Of a DNA stretch of 64,000 nt, positions 9,356 through 16,355 are shown one piece after another; positions within the stretch are counted from its first letter, which is position 1, and the number at the start of each line of letters is the position of its first letter. Made by a program: the position numbers and the translations under genes. The notes beneath the pieces were generated by a model, which saw only the letters and a list, made by a program, of their open reading frames with translations, had not been told where the DNA came from and made no database searches. The stretch lies in assembly GCA_001777915.1 (NCBI GenBank), contig MFFN01000003.1, positions 1 to 64,000 on the forward strand, written 5' to 3'. The DNA is from Candidatus Edwardsbacteria bacterium RifOxyA12_full_54_48 (lineage in GTDB: Bacteria; Edwardsbacteria; AC1; EtOH8).

Positions 9356-9417
9356 ACTTACCTACGGTAATGTGTATCATTTGTATTGCCTTTCCTGGCA
9401 AAATTTAATGTTTGTTT

Positions 9418-10248
9418 TCATCTAGTGAACGAGAATCCTATGCCGGCCCCCGGATACCAATGCTTGGCTGGTTTTTCCTGGAAGAAAACAAAATGCCGGC
9501 CTCTCTTCAGAGAAAACTCAAGAAGCTTGTCAGTGCAATGGGCATTGTCCCCCAGGATCACCGCCTGCCGGGACAGCTTGTCCGCAATCACCCTGTATTC
9601 CTCGGCCTCATAGTCCGGAGAATGATCGCTGTCATTGATAAAAAGGTCTATCGTCCCGGTAAAATTTTTCAGGGATGTGATGGAATCGCCGTATAGTATA
9701 GACCCGTAGTTTGCATAATCCCCGGACATCAAATATCCCGCTCCGGGATCTATGTCGGTGCCCAAGTACCGGCCGGGGTGCCCCTCCCGGGCGTTGCGCC
9801 TGAGCGCCACCGCCAACAAGCATGCCCCCAGCCCTTTATCAACCCCGGTTTCGATGATCACCCCGGGCTTTAATATCCTGGCCAGGGCGTACCAGCCGAT
9901 CCTCCTCCCGTAACGCGCTTCCCGGTCGGCAATGAAGGCCGAACCGCTGGCCCGGGTCAACTGGTGGATATGCCGGCGCAGTTCATCGTCCTCCTTAAGT
10001 TCCCGGATATAGGACATAACCAGATCGTAGCTTTTATTTGTAATATCGGCAATCATCGACGCCAGATATCGTTCATTGGTCTCATCCAGGTCATAGGTAA
10101 AGTTGGATATCTCCCGGGATACGAACAACAGACGGAACAGGTTGGCCAGCGGTTCCCGAAAGTACCTCCAGGCCGTCCTGGCCCGGTAGATGACAAGCAG
10201 GGAACGGCCCAATAGCGGAGTTTTGGCGATGGTCATCAATGGTCCCAT
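9418..10248 (-). CDS. Class I SAM-dependent methyltransferase (CmcI/Methyltransf_24-like)
   Basis: 276 residues. A variable helical N-terminal half precedes a methyltransferase core with VIIETGVDKGLGACLLAVAL (motif I), YLGTDIDPGAG (acidic motif) and DLFINDSDHSPDYEAEEYRV, which resembles the Asp/His metal-site region of CmcI- and Methyltransf_24-type O-methyltransferases. I place the start at the ATG at 10248, which has GAGG five bases upstream; a longer frame begins at a TTG at 10320 and would overlap the TPR gene. The substrate is probably a glycan or glycolipid, inferred from the neighbours. Confidence 0.72.
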   Translation of the reverse strand: MGPLMTIAKTPLLGRSLLVIYRARTAWRYFREPLANLFRLLFVSREISNFTYDLDETNERYLASMIADITNKSYDLVMSYIRELKEDDELRRHIHQLTRASGSAFIADREARYGRRIGWYALARILKPGVIIETGVDKGLGACLLAVALRRNAREGHPGRYLGTDIDPGAGYLMSGDYANYGSILYGDSITSLKNFTGTIDLFINDSDHSPDYEAEEYRVIADKLSRQAVILGDNAHCTDKLLEFSLKRGRHFVFFQEKPAKHWYPGAGIGFSFTR

Positions 10249-10300
10249 TTGCACCTCATGGTTCCTTGTAAAGCCCGCCTCCGTTCCGGCCCGGCCGGAT

Positions 10301-12034
10301 TCAAGGCATATGTTTTTCAAGCTCCGGATTTTCCCCCGCGGCCCGCTTCAGATAATTTTCCGAACTGTCCCGCCGCCCCGTCTGCCGGAACAGGATGCCC
10401 AAATTGAACAAGGCTTGGGAGGCCTTCCCATCAATCGATAAAACCCTTTTATATTGGCGCTCCGCCTGCTGTAGTTTACCCTGCTGGTGGTAAAGCATCC
10501 CCAAGTTAAGTTGGGCCCTGATATTCTCCGGCCGGCTTAAAATTGCCAGTTTGTACTGTCTCTCCGCCCCGGCAGTATCGCCCCGCTGGTGGTAAAGGTA
10601 AGCCAGATTATACCTCAACGACGAGGAACGGGGCGCCAGTTCCAGGCCTTTTTTAAAACTGTCCTCAGCTTTTTCCCAATTCCCTTGAGACTCATACACC
10701 ACCCCCAGGCCGTGAAATATATTTTTGTTCTTGGGTTCCAGTGTAAGGGCTTTTTGGTAATACAGCTGGGCTTTATTATACTGGCCGGATTCGGTAAAGA
10801 TGTAGCCCAGATGCTGATATGATAGCGCAAGTCCGGGGGTCTTTTCAATCAAATTCAGCAGAAGACTGTTGTGATCGTAATATATCGGCAGACGAATAAT
10901 GGATAGGGCCGCAAATACCCCCAGAATGATCGCAGCCGCCGCAAAATTCGCCGTCTTGCGCCAATTGATCTCCCCCAAGACATTCATCTGGGAGAGCATC
11001 AAAACAAAGCCGAGCAGGGGAACATACAGCCGGTGCTCCAGGAAATTTACGAACTCGGCGCCCCTCAACAGGTGGGGCAGCAGGAACAGGACCAGGATCG
11101 AGGCCCCGGTATAGAATAAACCCTTATTCTTTAGCCCCCGCGCCGCGATGGCGGCAATTATTATAATGACGACAACAGCTCCATATAAAACCATATTGAT
11201 ACCAGGGATCGGGATCACCGACAGATTGAACGGCAATAATATCTTTCCCAGATATCCCAGCAGGCCCTGGACATTTTCCCAAAAACTGTTGAAGATCATC
11301 CTACCGGATTCGTTGCTTCCCCCTATCGCCGAGTTCCGCAATACAAACCAAAAGACCGATATACCGCCCCAGCCGATCATCAAGGCACATCTTGATTGCC
11401 GGGAAAGATCACCGGCCCGATAAAACATCATATAAACCAATCCCACCGCCGGCAATACCAGGGCCGCCTCCTTGATGAAAAGGGCCGACAGATAAAAGGT
11501 CAAATGAATGAACAGCCAGCCTCGCGATCCGGTCTGGGTGATCTTATATAACGATATCAGCCAGAGCAGGACAGCCAAGCCCAGCAGAGAGTCATTCCGG
11601 CCGGGGATCCAGGCCACCGCCGGGACCAGGGCCGGGTGGACCAGAAAAAAGATCGATAATAGCGTTGCCAGCCCGGCACCGACCTCAGATTTTTTCAGGA
11701 AGAAGAACAGCAGGCAGGCTGCCGTCAGATGTATGATGATGTTGCTCAGGTGGTATATCCAGGGCGAGGTCCCGCCGATCCTGGCGTCAATCATTAACGA
11801 GAGGGTAAGGAACGGCCGGTAGGCTACGGTTTCGGCCCGGAAGACATCCGAGCTGAATATCTTAAGAACATTATGAGCATTGGAGATGAATCCTGCATCC
11901 TGCACGATCAGGGTGTAGTCATCAAAATAGGTGTATTTGAAGAATACCGCCGGGGCATAGAGCAGCAGGCCCAGCAGGGCATATTGCCGCCAAAAAGGCA
12001 AGCGCCGGAGAAATGTATCCATATATTTTTTCAT
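10301..12034 (-). CDS. TMTC-like membrane protein with C-terminal TPR repeats
   Basis: 577 residues. About residues 15-385 hold some ten hydrophobic helices; the first large loop contains YFDDYTLIVQD, similar to the acidic loop of protein O-mannosyltransferase/TMTC-type proteins. Residues about 396-570 hold five consecutive 34-residue TPR units with the W/L-G-Y-A-F-P spacing (for example YNLAYLYHQRGDTAGAERQY and LNLGMLYHQQGKLQQAERQY). Such proteins are candidates for polyprenyl-phosphate-sugar-dependent transfer of a sugar outside the cytoplasm, fed here by the DPM1-like enzyme at 7151. That role is inference. No strong ribosome binding site precedes the ATG at 12034. Confidence 0.78.
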   Translation of the reverse strand: MKKYMDTFLRRLPFWRQYALLGLLLYAPAVFFKYTYFDDYTLIVQDAGFISNAHNVLKIFSSDVFRAETVAYRPFLTLSLMIDARIGGTSPWIYHLSNIIIHLTAACLLFFFLKKSEVGAGLATLLSIFFLVHPALVPAVAWIPGRNDSLLGLAVLLWLISLYKITQTGSRGWLFIHLTFYLSALFIKEAALVLPAVGLVYMMFYRAGDLSRQSRCALMIGWGGISVFWFVLRNSAIGGSNESGRMIFNSFWENVQGLLGYLGKILLPFNLSVIPIPGINMVLYGAVVVIIIIAAIAARGLKNKGLFYTGASILVLFLLPHLLRGAEFVNFLEHRLYVPLLGFVLMLSQMNVLGEINWRKTANFAAAAIILGVFAALSIIRLPIYYDHNSLLLNLIEKTPGLALSYQHLGYIFTESGQYNKAQLYYQKALTLEPKNKNIFHGLGVVYESQGNWEKAEDSFKKGLELAPRSSSLRYNLAYLYHQRGDTAGAERQYKLAILSRPENIRAQLNLGMLYHQQGKLQQAERQYKRVLSIDGKASQALFNLGILFRQTGRRDSSENYLKRAAGENPELEKHMP

Positions 12035-12109
12035 ATCGTGACGGGAATTATATCAGAACTAGGCTTTTGTATCTACCATTTATTACTTTGGCAACTAAAT
12101 ACATCTGCT

Positions 12110-12191
12110 CGTCATTCCCTCGAAAGAGGGCATCCAGGCCTGGATGCCCGTTCCCCGATCTATGCCGAGGACAAGTTTCAGGGGCATGACA
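12110..12191. repeat. Palindromic intergenic repeat (GTCATTCC type)
   Basis: An imperfect hairpin-forming element. The ends are CGTCATTCCC (12110-12119) and GGGGCATGAC (12181-12190), which are inverted relative to each other. Inside, 12128-12149 is a perfect 22-base palindrome (GGGCATCCAG-GC-CTGGATGCCC shape). This is the layout of the widespread 'GTCATTCC...GGAATGAC' REP/MITE-like elements found in intergenic regions of many bacterial genomes. It sits in the 299-base gap between the TPR gene and the pilin terminator; the rest of that gap shows nothing recognisable. Confidence 0.65.
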
Positions 12192-12278
12192 ACGAAGACT
12201 TCCGGAAAATGGATTGGGGTTATTGTCCTGTTTAATTGTCAAAGTAATAATAGATCCAAAATCAGCCCTGAAAATATA

Positions 12279-12316
12279 GAAACTAAAATAGGTAGGTTGC
12301 TTAACAACCTACCTAT
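12279..12316 (-). terminator. Rho-independent terminator downstream of pilin gene
   Basis: A perfect 12-bp stem (arms 12288-12299 and 12305-12316, sequence ATAGGTAGGTTG and its complement) with a 5-base loop begins 18 bases after the pilin stop codon. Read on the minus strand, the stem is followed by TTTTAGTTTC. This should end the transcript of the pilin gene and separates the pilus block from the glycan block. Confidence 0.75.
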
Positions 12317-12333
12317 TATACACGGAAAACAGC

Positions 12334-12753
12334 TTACAGGCTGATGCCGGGGGACAGGGTCAGGGTCAAGATGTCGGTCTTGCCTTCGCCGACGATGGTA
12401 TAGCCGGAGAATGCTCCGTCATAGGTGACTATGCCCGGAGTGGCAGTATGGGTTGCCGAATACTCAATCACGCTGCCCGGGGTCAAGGGATTCTTTAAGT
12501 TAACAGCGTCAATCAAGGCTGAGAAAAGAGTACCTGACGGGGTGGTGGAGGAGCCGTCCTCGGCATAAACGCCATCGTTACGGGTGGAGAAATCCTCGGC
12601 AGTCAGCTGAACGGTGTGCATGTTGGCCTTGATGGCCGATTCCTTGGCCCGGTCCTGCATGGACATAAAGTTGGGGATGGCGATGGCCGCCAGGATGCCA
12701 ATGATGACCACCACGATCATCAGCTCGATGAGGGTAAAACCTTTGCGGGACAT
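12334..12753 (-). CDS. Type IV pilin (PilA-like major pilin candidate)
   Basis: 139 residues. A 5-residue leader MSRKG is followed by the class III signal FTLIELMIVVVIIGILAA, so prepilin peptidase would cut between Gly5 and Phe6 and methylate Phe; Glu5 of the mature protein (residue 10) is present. The hydrophobic N-terminal helix runs to about residue 35 and the globular domain is short, with no cysteine pair. It closely resembles the pilin portion of the fusion protein encoded just upstream, including the SIKSNMHTLQL/AIKANMHTVQL region and the C-terminal L-TPG/L-SPG ending. AAGGAG lies 6 bases before the ATG. A sigma-54-type promoter is upstream and a terminator follows, so it can be transcribed alone at high level. 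Confidence 0.93.
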   Translation of the reverse strand: MSRKGFTLIELMIVVVIIGILAAIAIPNFMSMQDRAKESAIKANMHTVQLTAEDFSTRNDGVYAEDGSSTTPSGTLFSALIDAVNLKNPLTPGSVIEYSATHTATPGIVTYDGAFSGYTIVGEGKTDILTLTLSPGISL

Positions 12754-12816
12754 TTTGTTCTCCTTTTTAAAGTTAATTGATATGTCTGATAATTTAAATT
12801 GTTACTCTATAAATAA

Positions 12817-12832
12817 TGCAAGTCTGATGCCA
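12817..12832 (-). promoter_or_regulatory. Sigma-54 (-24/-12) promoter of the pilin gene
   Basis: On the minus strand the sequence reads TGGCATCAGACTTGCA, with the invariant GG and GC exactly 10 bases apart and matching the TGGCA...TTGCA consensus at all ten key positions. Transcription should start near 12806, giving a leader of about 50 bases before the ATG at 12753. A sigma-54 activator is encoded 1.4 kb upstream in the same cluster. Confidence 0.8.
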
Positions 12833-12902
12833 AAATAATTTATTATGCAGTATGTTAATTATCAAGCGGTTATAAGTTTTAGATCATATTGGTTTATATT
12901 AA

Positions 12903-12957
12903 GACCTTGCATTTGCTTATATTGTACCATATGACCTTGCATATTGCAAGGTCATAT
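12903..12957. promoter_or_regulatory. Palindrome with extra half-site, candidate activator (UAS) site
   Basis: Bases 12929-12941 and 12945-12957 form a perfect 13-bp inverted repeat (ATATGACCTTGCA / TGCAAGGTCATAT) around a 3-base centre. A third half-site GACCTTGCA is at 12903-12911. The group lies about 95-150 bases upstream of the predicted transcription start of the pilin gene, the usual distance of enhancer sites for sigma-54 activators. It overlaps the TGA stop (12952-12954) of the upstream gene, so it could also act as an RNA hairpin; no T-run follows it, which argues against a terminator. Confidence 0.5.
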
Positions 12958-14034
12958 TGACTGACCCGGAGTTAGTTCCAATGATAATAGCTCAATTTTT
13001 CCAAAACCTCTTATTTTATACCTATCAGCTCTGGTTCCAACACCATCTCCTATTATGGCCCCGGAAGTATCGTAGGTTGTATAAAATACCATACCGGGGT
13101 TTCCAGCAGGATCATCGTTATCCAAATAGGCTAAGGCGTTTTCCTCTTTATTGAAAGGATTGGCATAACCCAAATAGGGACAGATCAGAGAATTGACCGG
13201 GAAAGGTGGTTTATACACGCCTTCGGTAATAGATTTATCTACATTAAATTCGGGATTTACAGCAGAGATCCTAACCTCCAGATCAGCCGGATAAAAACCT
13301 CCGGTCCTGACATTGTAATCTTCCACCACCAATTGCAAAGTATGCATATTGCTTTTGATGGAAGCCTCCAAAGCTCTGGCCCGCATGCTCATGTAATTGG
13401 GCACCGCTATGGCCGCCAATACCCCTATAATCACCACTACGATCATCAGCTCTATCAGGGTGAACCCCTTCTGAGCCGTTTTATTGGCTTTCTGCTGGAT
13501 CCGGTTAAGCTTTTCTATGATCTCCCTATCCACCTTCTGCTCCTCCTTAAGTATGCGGGTGTACACCTCCAGCTCCGACAGTATGGACCTGGCTGTCTCC
13601 TGCTCCCCGGCCACCATCTTCCTGACGCTCTCGGTCATTACATTGAACTGCTGGGCCAGATGATGGCCCTCGTCACCCTTGCGGAATTTCATGGGCCTTT
13701 CAGGCCACCGGCCGCTCTCCAGGTCCCTCATGCCGTTGTTCAGCCTGACCAGCGGCCCGGCGATGCGATGCGAGATGATGATCGCTATCCAGCCCATGAT
13801 AACGATCAGAACCGGCACCACCACCATCAAGGTCTGATTGACCTGATCGAAGATGCTGATTATGGAGACCGCACCGCCGGCAAAATCCTGGCTGGTGATC
13901 CCGTTCCAGATTATCATATAGATAGCCCCGCCCACCAGCAATATCCCGCTGGCCACCATGGCCAAGATCTGGGCTACGATCCTGATCTGCATATCCTTGT
14001 GAGCCAGTATTTTTCGCCTTCTATTTTCAGCCAT
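12952..14034 (-). CDS. HAMP-domain membrane protein fused to a complete type IV prepilin
   Basis: 360 residues in one uninterrupted frame. Residues 1-18 are basic; helices at about 19-43 and 68-88 flank a short periplasmic loop; about 88-140 is a HAMP domain (HRIAGPLVRLNNGM at its start, RKGDEGHHLAQQFNVM in its second helix); about 141-187 is a charged coiled coil. Then comes a full prepilin: K189-G190 followed by FTLIELMIVVVIIGVLAA, with Glu195 as the mature Glu5, a third membrane helix (about 194-213) and a globular domain to residue 360 with a single cysteine. The topology is consistent: the prepilin cleavage site would face the cytoplasm, where prepilin peptidase acts. There is no ATG, GTG or TTG between Met140 and the pilin signal, so the pilin cannot be made separately. 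AAGGA precedes the ATG and a sigma-54 promoter lies upstream. Role (sensory pilin or regulated pilin) is inferred. Confidence 0.85.
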   Translation of the reverse strand: MAENRRRKILAHKDMQIRIVAQILAMVASGILLVGGAIYMIIWNGITSQDFAGGAVSIISIFDQVNQTLMVVVPVLIVIMGWIAIIISHRIAGPLVRLNNGMRDLESGRWPERPMKFRKGDEGHHLAQQFNVMTESVRKMVAGEQETARSILSELEVYTRILKEEQKVDREIIEKLNRIQQKANKTAQKGFTLIELMIVVVIIGVLAAIAVPNYMSMRARALEASIKSNMHTLQLVVEDYNVRTGGFYPADLEVRISAVNPEFNVDKSITEGVYKPPFPVNSLICPYLGYANPFNKEENALAYLDNDDPAGNPGMVFYTTYDTSGAIIGDGVGTRADRYKIRGFGKIELLSLELTPGQSI

Positions 14035-14067
14035 ACCCGATCCTTTTTTATATTGTCATATAATACA

Positions 14068-14083
14068 AGCAATTATCATGCCC
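14068..14083 (-). promoter_or_regulatory. Sigma-54 (-24/-12) promoter of the HAMP-pilin gene
   Basis: The minus strand reads GGGCATGATAATTGCT, with GG and GC 10 bases apart; only the first position departs from the TGGCAYG-N4-TTGCW consensus. The start site would be near 14057, about 23 bases before the ATG at 14034. Together with the match in front of the neighbouring pilin gene, this argues that both are controlled by the activator at 14162-16333. Confidence 0.75.
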
Positions 14084-14092
14084 GATAATACC

Positions 14093-14121
14093 ATAGCCCG
14101 GGTAATTGCGTCCCGGGCTAT
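14093..14121. repeat. Inverted repeat between regulator and HAMP-pilin genes
   Basis: A perfect 10-bp G+C-rich stem (ATAGCCCGGG, 14093-14102, and its complement, 14112-14121) with a 9-base loop. On the plus strand it is followed by ATTTTGTTTT and would look like a terminator, but no plus-strand gene ends here. On the minus strand no T-run follows. It lies about 40 bases after the regulator's stop and about 35-65 bases upstream of the predicted start of the HAMP-pilin transcript, so it could attenuate read-through or be a binding site. Confidence 0.45.
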
Positions 14122-14161
14122 ATTTTGTTTTCCAATCAGCTAAAAACCCCTGCCGGCCCTG

Positions 14162-16333
14162 TCAATCGGCACTAATATTATAGCTTTTCAGCTTGCGGTA
14201 CAGGGTGGCGTAATGGATACCCAGTTTTTTGGCGGCCAAAGATTTATTGTTTCCGCATTCCTCCAATACCCGGAGTATGGTCCGCTTCTCCTTGTCCTTA
14301 AGGCTCCCTCCCTCCTCCGGGGCCGATGCTTCCTTTTTCACCTCAGGACCGGGCCTCAGCAGCTCGTCCGGCAGGCTTGACCGCTCGATCACCGGGCCGG
14401 TCTCCAGGATGATGGCCCGCTCCAGGACATTCTCCAACTCCCGGACGTTGCCCGGCCAGCTGTACTGCATCAAAGCATCCCTGGCCGCGGCCGACAGCAG
14501 TTTTACCGGAAGGTTCTGCTTCCGGCAGTAATTGTCAATGATCTCCTCGGCCAGCAGCAGCACGTCGTCCTTCCGGTCCCTTAAGGGGGGGATGGTTATC
14601 TGGATCACATTGAGCCGGTAGAACAGGTCCATCCTGAATTTGTTGTTCTCCACCGCCTTGGCCAGGTCGCAGTTGGTGGCCGAGATCACCCGGACGTCCA
14701 CCTTGATGGGACGGGTGCCTCCCACCGGCACGATCTCCCTCTCCTGAAGCACTCGCAGCAGCTTCACCTGGATGGCCGGCGAGGTCTCCGACACCTCGTC
14801 CAGGAAAAAGGTGCCGCCGGAGGCCACCCGGAACAGGCCGTCCTTGTCGCGCATGGCCCCGGTGAACGACCCCTTGACGTGGCCGAACAGTTCCGATTCC
14901 AGCAGGGTCTCCGGCAAAGCGGCGCAGTTGATGCTGACGAAAGGCCCCTGCCCCCGGCCGCTCAGGCGATGCAGCTCCCGGGCCAGCAGCTCCTTGCCGG
15001 TGCCGGACTCCCCGCTGACCAGCACCGTGCTGTCGGTGGGAGCCACCTGCTGGACCATGTTCATGATCTCGACGAAGTTCGGGGACCGGCCTATAATCCG
15101 GCTGTCATATTCCCGGCCGGCCTGTTCGGCCTTATGGGCCCCGGGGATCTCGATATGGGCAAACCGGGCGAAATCGTCTATGGTCTTGCGGATGTACTCG
15201 GTCTTCTCCTTCACCCGGGAGATCTTGGAGATGATGACCGGGTCCACCTCATTTTCCCTCATCAGTTCGGAGATGGTGGCGTTTATCTCGGAGAGATAGG
15301 GATGCAGCAGCTTCAGCAGGGATTTGGTCAGCTCCTTGGAGGTCTCCAGCTGTTCCATCTCGATCATCCGGTTCTCCAGGGATTTGACCGCGCTCAGGTC
15401 CTGAAAGATGGCGATGACCCCCTCCAGCTTCCCCTGGCTGCCATAAACCGAGGTGGTGCTGACCCCCACCGGAATGCCCTCCTCCCGGCCCCGCGATATC
15501 TTTATCTCCATCCGCTGGGAGCGGTTCCCCGGCAGGCTATTCTCCGGGTTCAGCACGCTCCCCAGGGGCTCCAACCCCTCGACGGCTATCTGGGAGACAT
15601 TGCGGCCGATGATGTCCTTCTTTCCCAGCCCCAGTATCTGCAGGCCGGAAAGGTTGCAGTATACGATCTGTCCTTTTTCATTGATGGTCAGCAGGCCGCT
15701 GCCCATCTTCTCCAGAATATCGCCGGTGGAAAGCTTGAACTCCTCCAGGGCCCGGGTGGTGTCCTCCAGCTGCCGGCCTTTCAGCCTCAGCCTTTCGGCC
15801 AGGTAGCCGGAGAAGGCCGCCACCAGATAGAAGCAGATGGCATAGAGGTATCCCCGGAAAACAAATTCGGTGGTGAAGGCGGTCACGAATTCCTGATCCC
15901 GGCCCAGCAGCAGGCCGGTCCTCAGGCTGCGGTAATCCAGATAGATCAAAAAGGCCAGGGTCAGGCTGGACAGGGTGGCGGTGAAGATGGCCCCCCTGGC
16001 AAAACGGGCATTGGCGGCGGCGATGATGGCCAGGAAGAACAACAGGGTGAAGGGATTCTCCGCCCCGCCGGTCTTATGGATGAAGATGGCGATCCAGCCG
16101 ATGTCCAGCACCATTTGGGCATAATCCCACCGCCAGCCGGGCCATTTGTAATTCAGATACCTGGCCAGAATGGTCAGCAGCAGGTACATGACCGACAGCA
16201 GGATGATGGCCGCAAAAGAAAGGGGAAGCGCCCCCAGTGCCTTCAGCACCAAAGCGCTTCCCGTCATCAGGGCCATGATCGTCACCCGGCCCCACAGCAG
16301 GATCGGATTGTCCTTTAGGAAGGTTGCTCCCAT
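14162..16333 (-). CDS. Membrane-bound sigma-54 activator (PilS-like sensor fused to PilR-like AAA+/Fis output)
   Basis: 723 residues. Residues about 12-178 contain six hydrophobic helices in the style of the PilS sensor (NPFTLLFFLAI in the middle). A PAS domain follows (about 200-315, DILEKMGSGLLTINEKGQIVYC at its start). Residues about 320-395 are a helical segment where a kinase dimerisation domain would be (KLLHPYLSEINATI), but there is no kinase ATPase domain and no receiver domain. The AAA+ domain (about 412-645) has Walker A GESGTGKE (441-448), GSFTGA (488-493, in place of GAFTGA) and Walker B FFLDE (509-513). A Fis-type HTH ends the protein (about 684-718, NKSLAAKKLGIHYATLYRKL). It should activate sigma-54 promoters directly from the membrane; the two pilin promoters nearby are the obvious targets. 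Confidence 0.88.
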   Translation of the reverse strand: MGATFLKDNPILLWGRVTIMALMTGSALVLKALGALPLSFAAIILLSVMYLLLTILARYLNYKWPGWRWDYAQMVLDIGWIAIFIHKTGGAENPFTLLFFLAIIAAANARFARGAIFTATLSSLTLAFLIYLDYRSLRTGLLLGRDQEFVTAFTTEFVFRGYLYAICFYLVAAFSGYLAERLRLKGRQLEDTTRALEEFKLSTGDILEKMGSGLLTINEKGQIVYCNLSGLQILGLGKKDIIGRNVSQIAVEGLEPLGSVLNPENSLPGNRSQRMEIKISRGREEGIPVGVSTTSVYGSQGKLEGVIAIFQDLSAVKSLENRMIEMEQLETSKELTKSLLKLLHPYLSEINATISELMRENEVDPVIISKISRVKEKTEYIRKTIDDFARFAHIEIPGAHKAEQAGREYDSRIIGRSPNFVEIMNMVQQVAPTDSTVLVSGESGTGKELLARELHRLSGRGQGPFVSINCAALPETLLESELFGHVKGSFTGAMRDKDGLFRVASGGTFFLDEVSETSPAIQVKLLRVLQEREIVPVGGTRPIKVDVRVISATNCDLAKAVENNKFRMDLFYRLNVIQITIPPLRDRKDDVLLLAEEIIDNYCRKQNLPVKLLSAAARDALMQYSWPGNVRELENVLERAIILETGPVIERSSLPDELLRPGPEVKKEASAPEEGGSLKDKEKRTILRVLEECGNNKSLAAKKLGIHYATLYRKLKSYNISAD

Positions 16334-16355
16334 CAGCTTGCCAATGATAGGCCGA

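Noticed and set aside
12192-12278. Promoter on the minus strand starting with TTGACA at 12242-12237
   Set aside because: No acceptable -10 element lies 15-19 bases downstream.
12952-14034. HAMP-pilin fusion as a simple frameshift or missed stop between two genes
   Set aside because: The frame is continuous, the coiled-coil linker is in the same frame with natural composition, and there is no internal start codon or ribosome binding site for a separate pilin; sequencing error is still testable by read mapping.
14093-14121. Plus-strand rho-independent terminator
   Set aside because: The stem and T-rich tract fit on the plus strand, but all genes for 30 kb around are on the minus strand; listed as an inverted repeat only.
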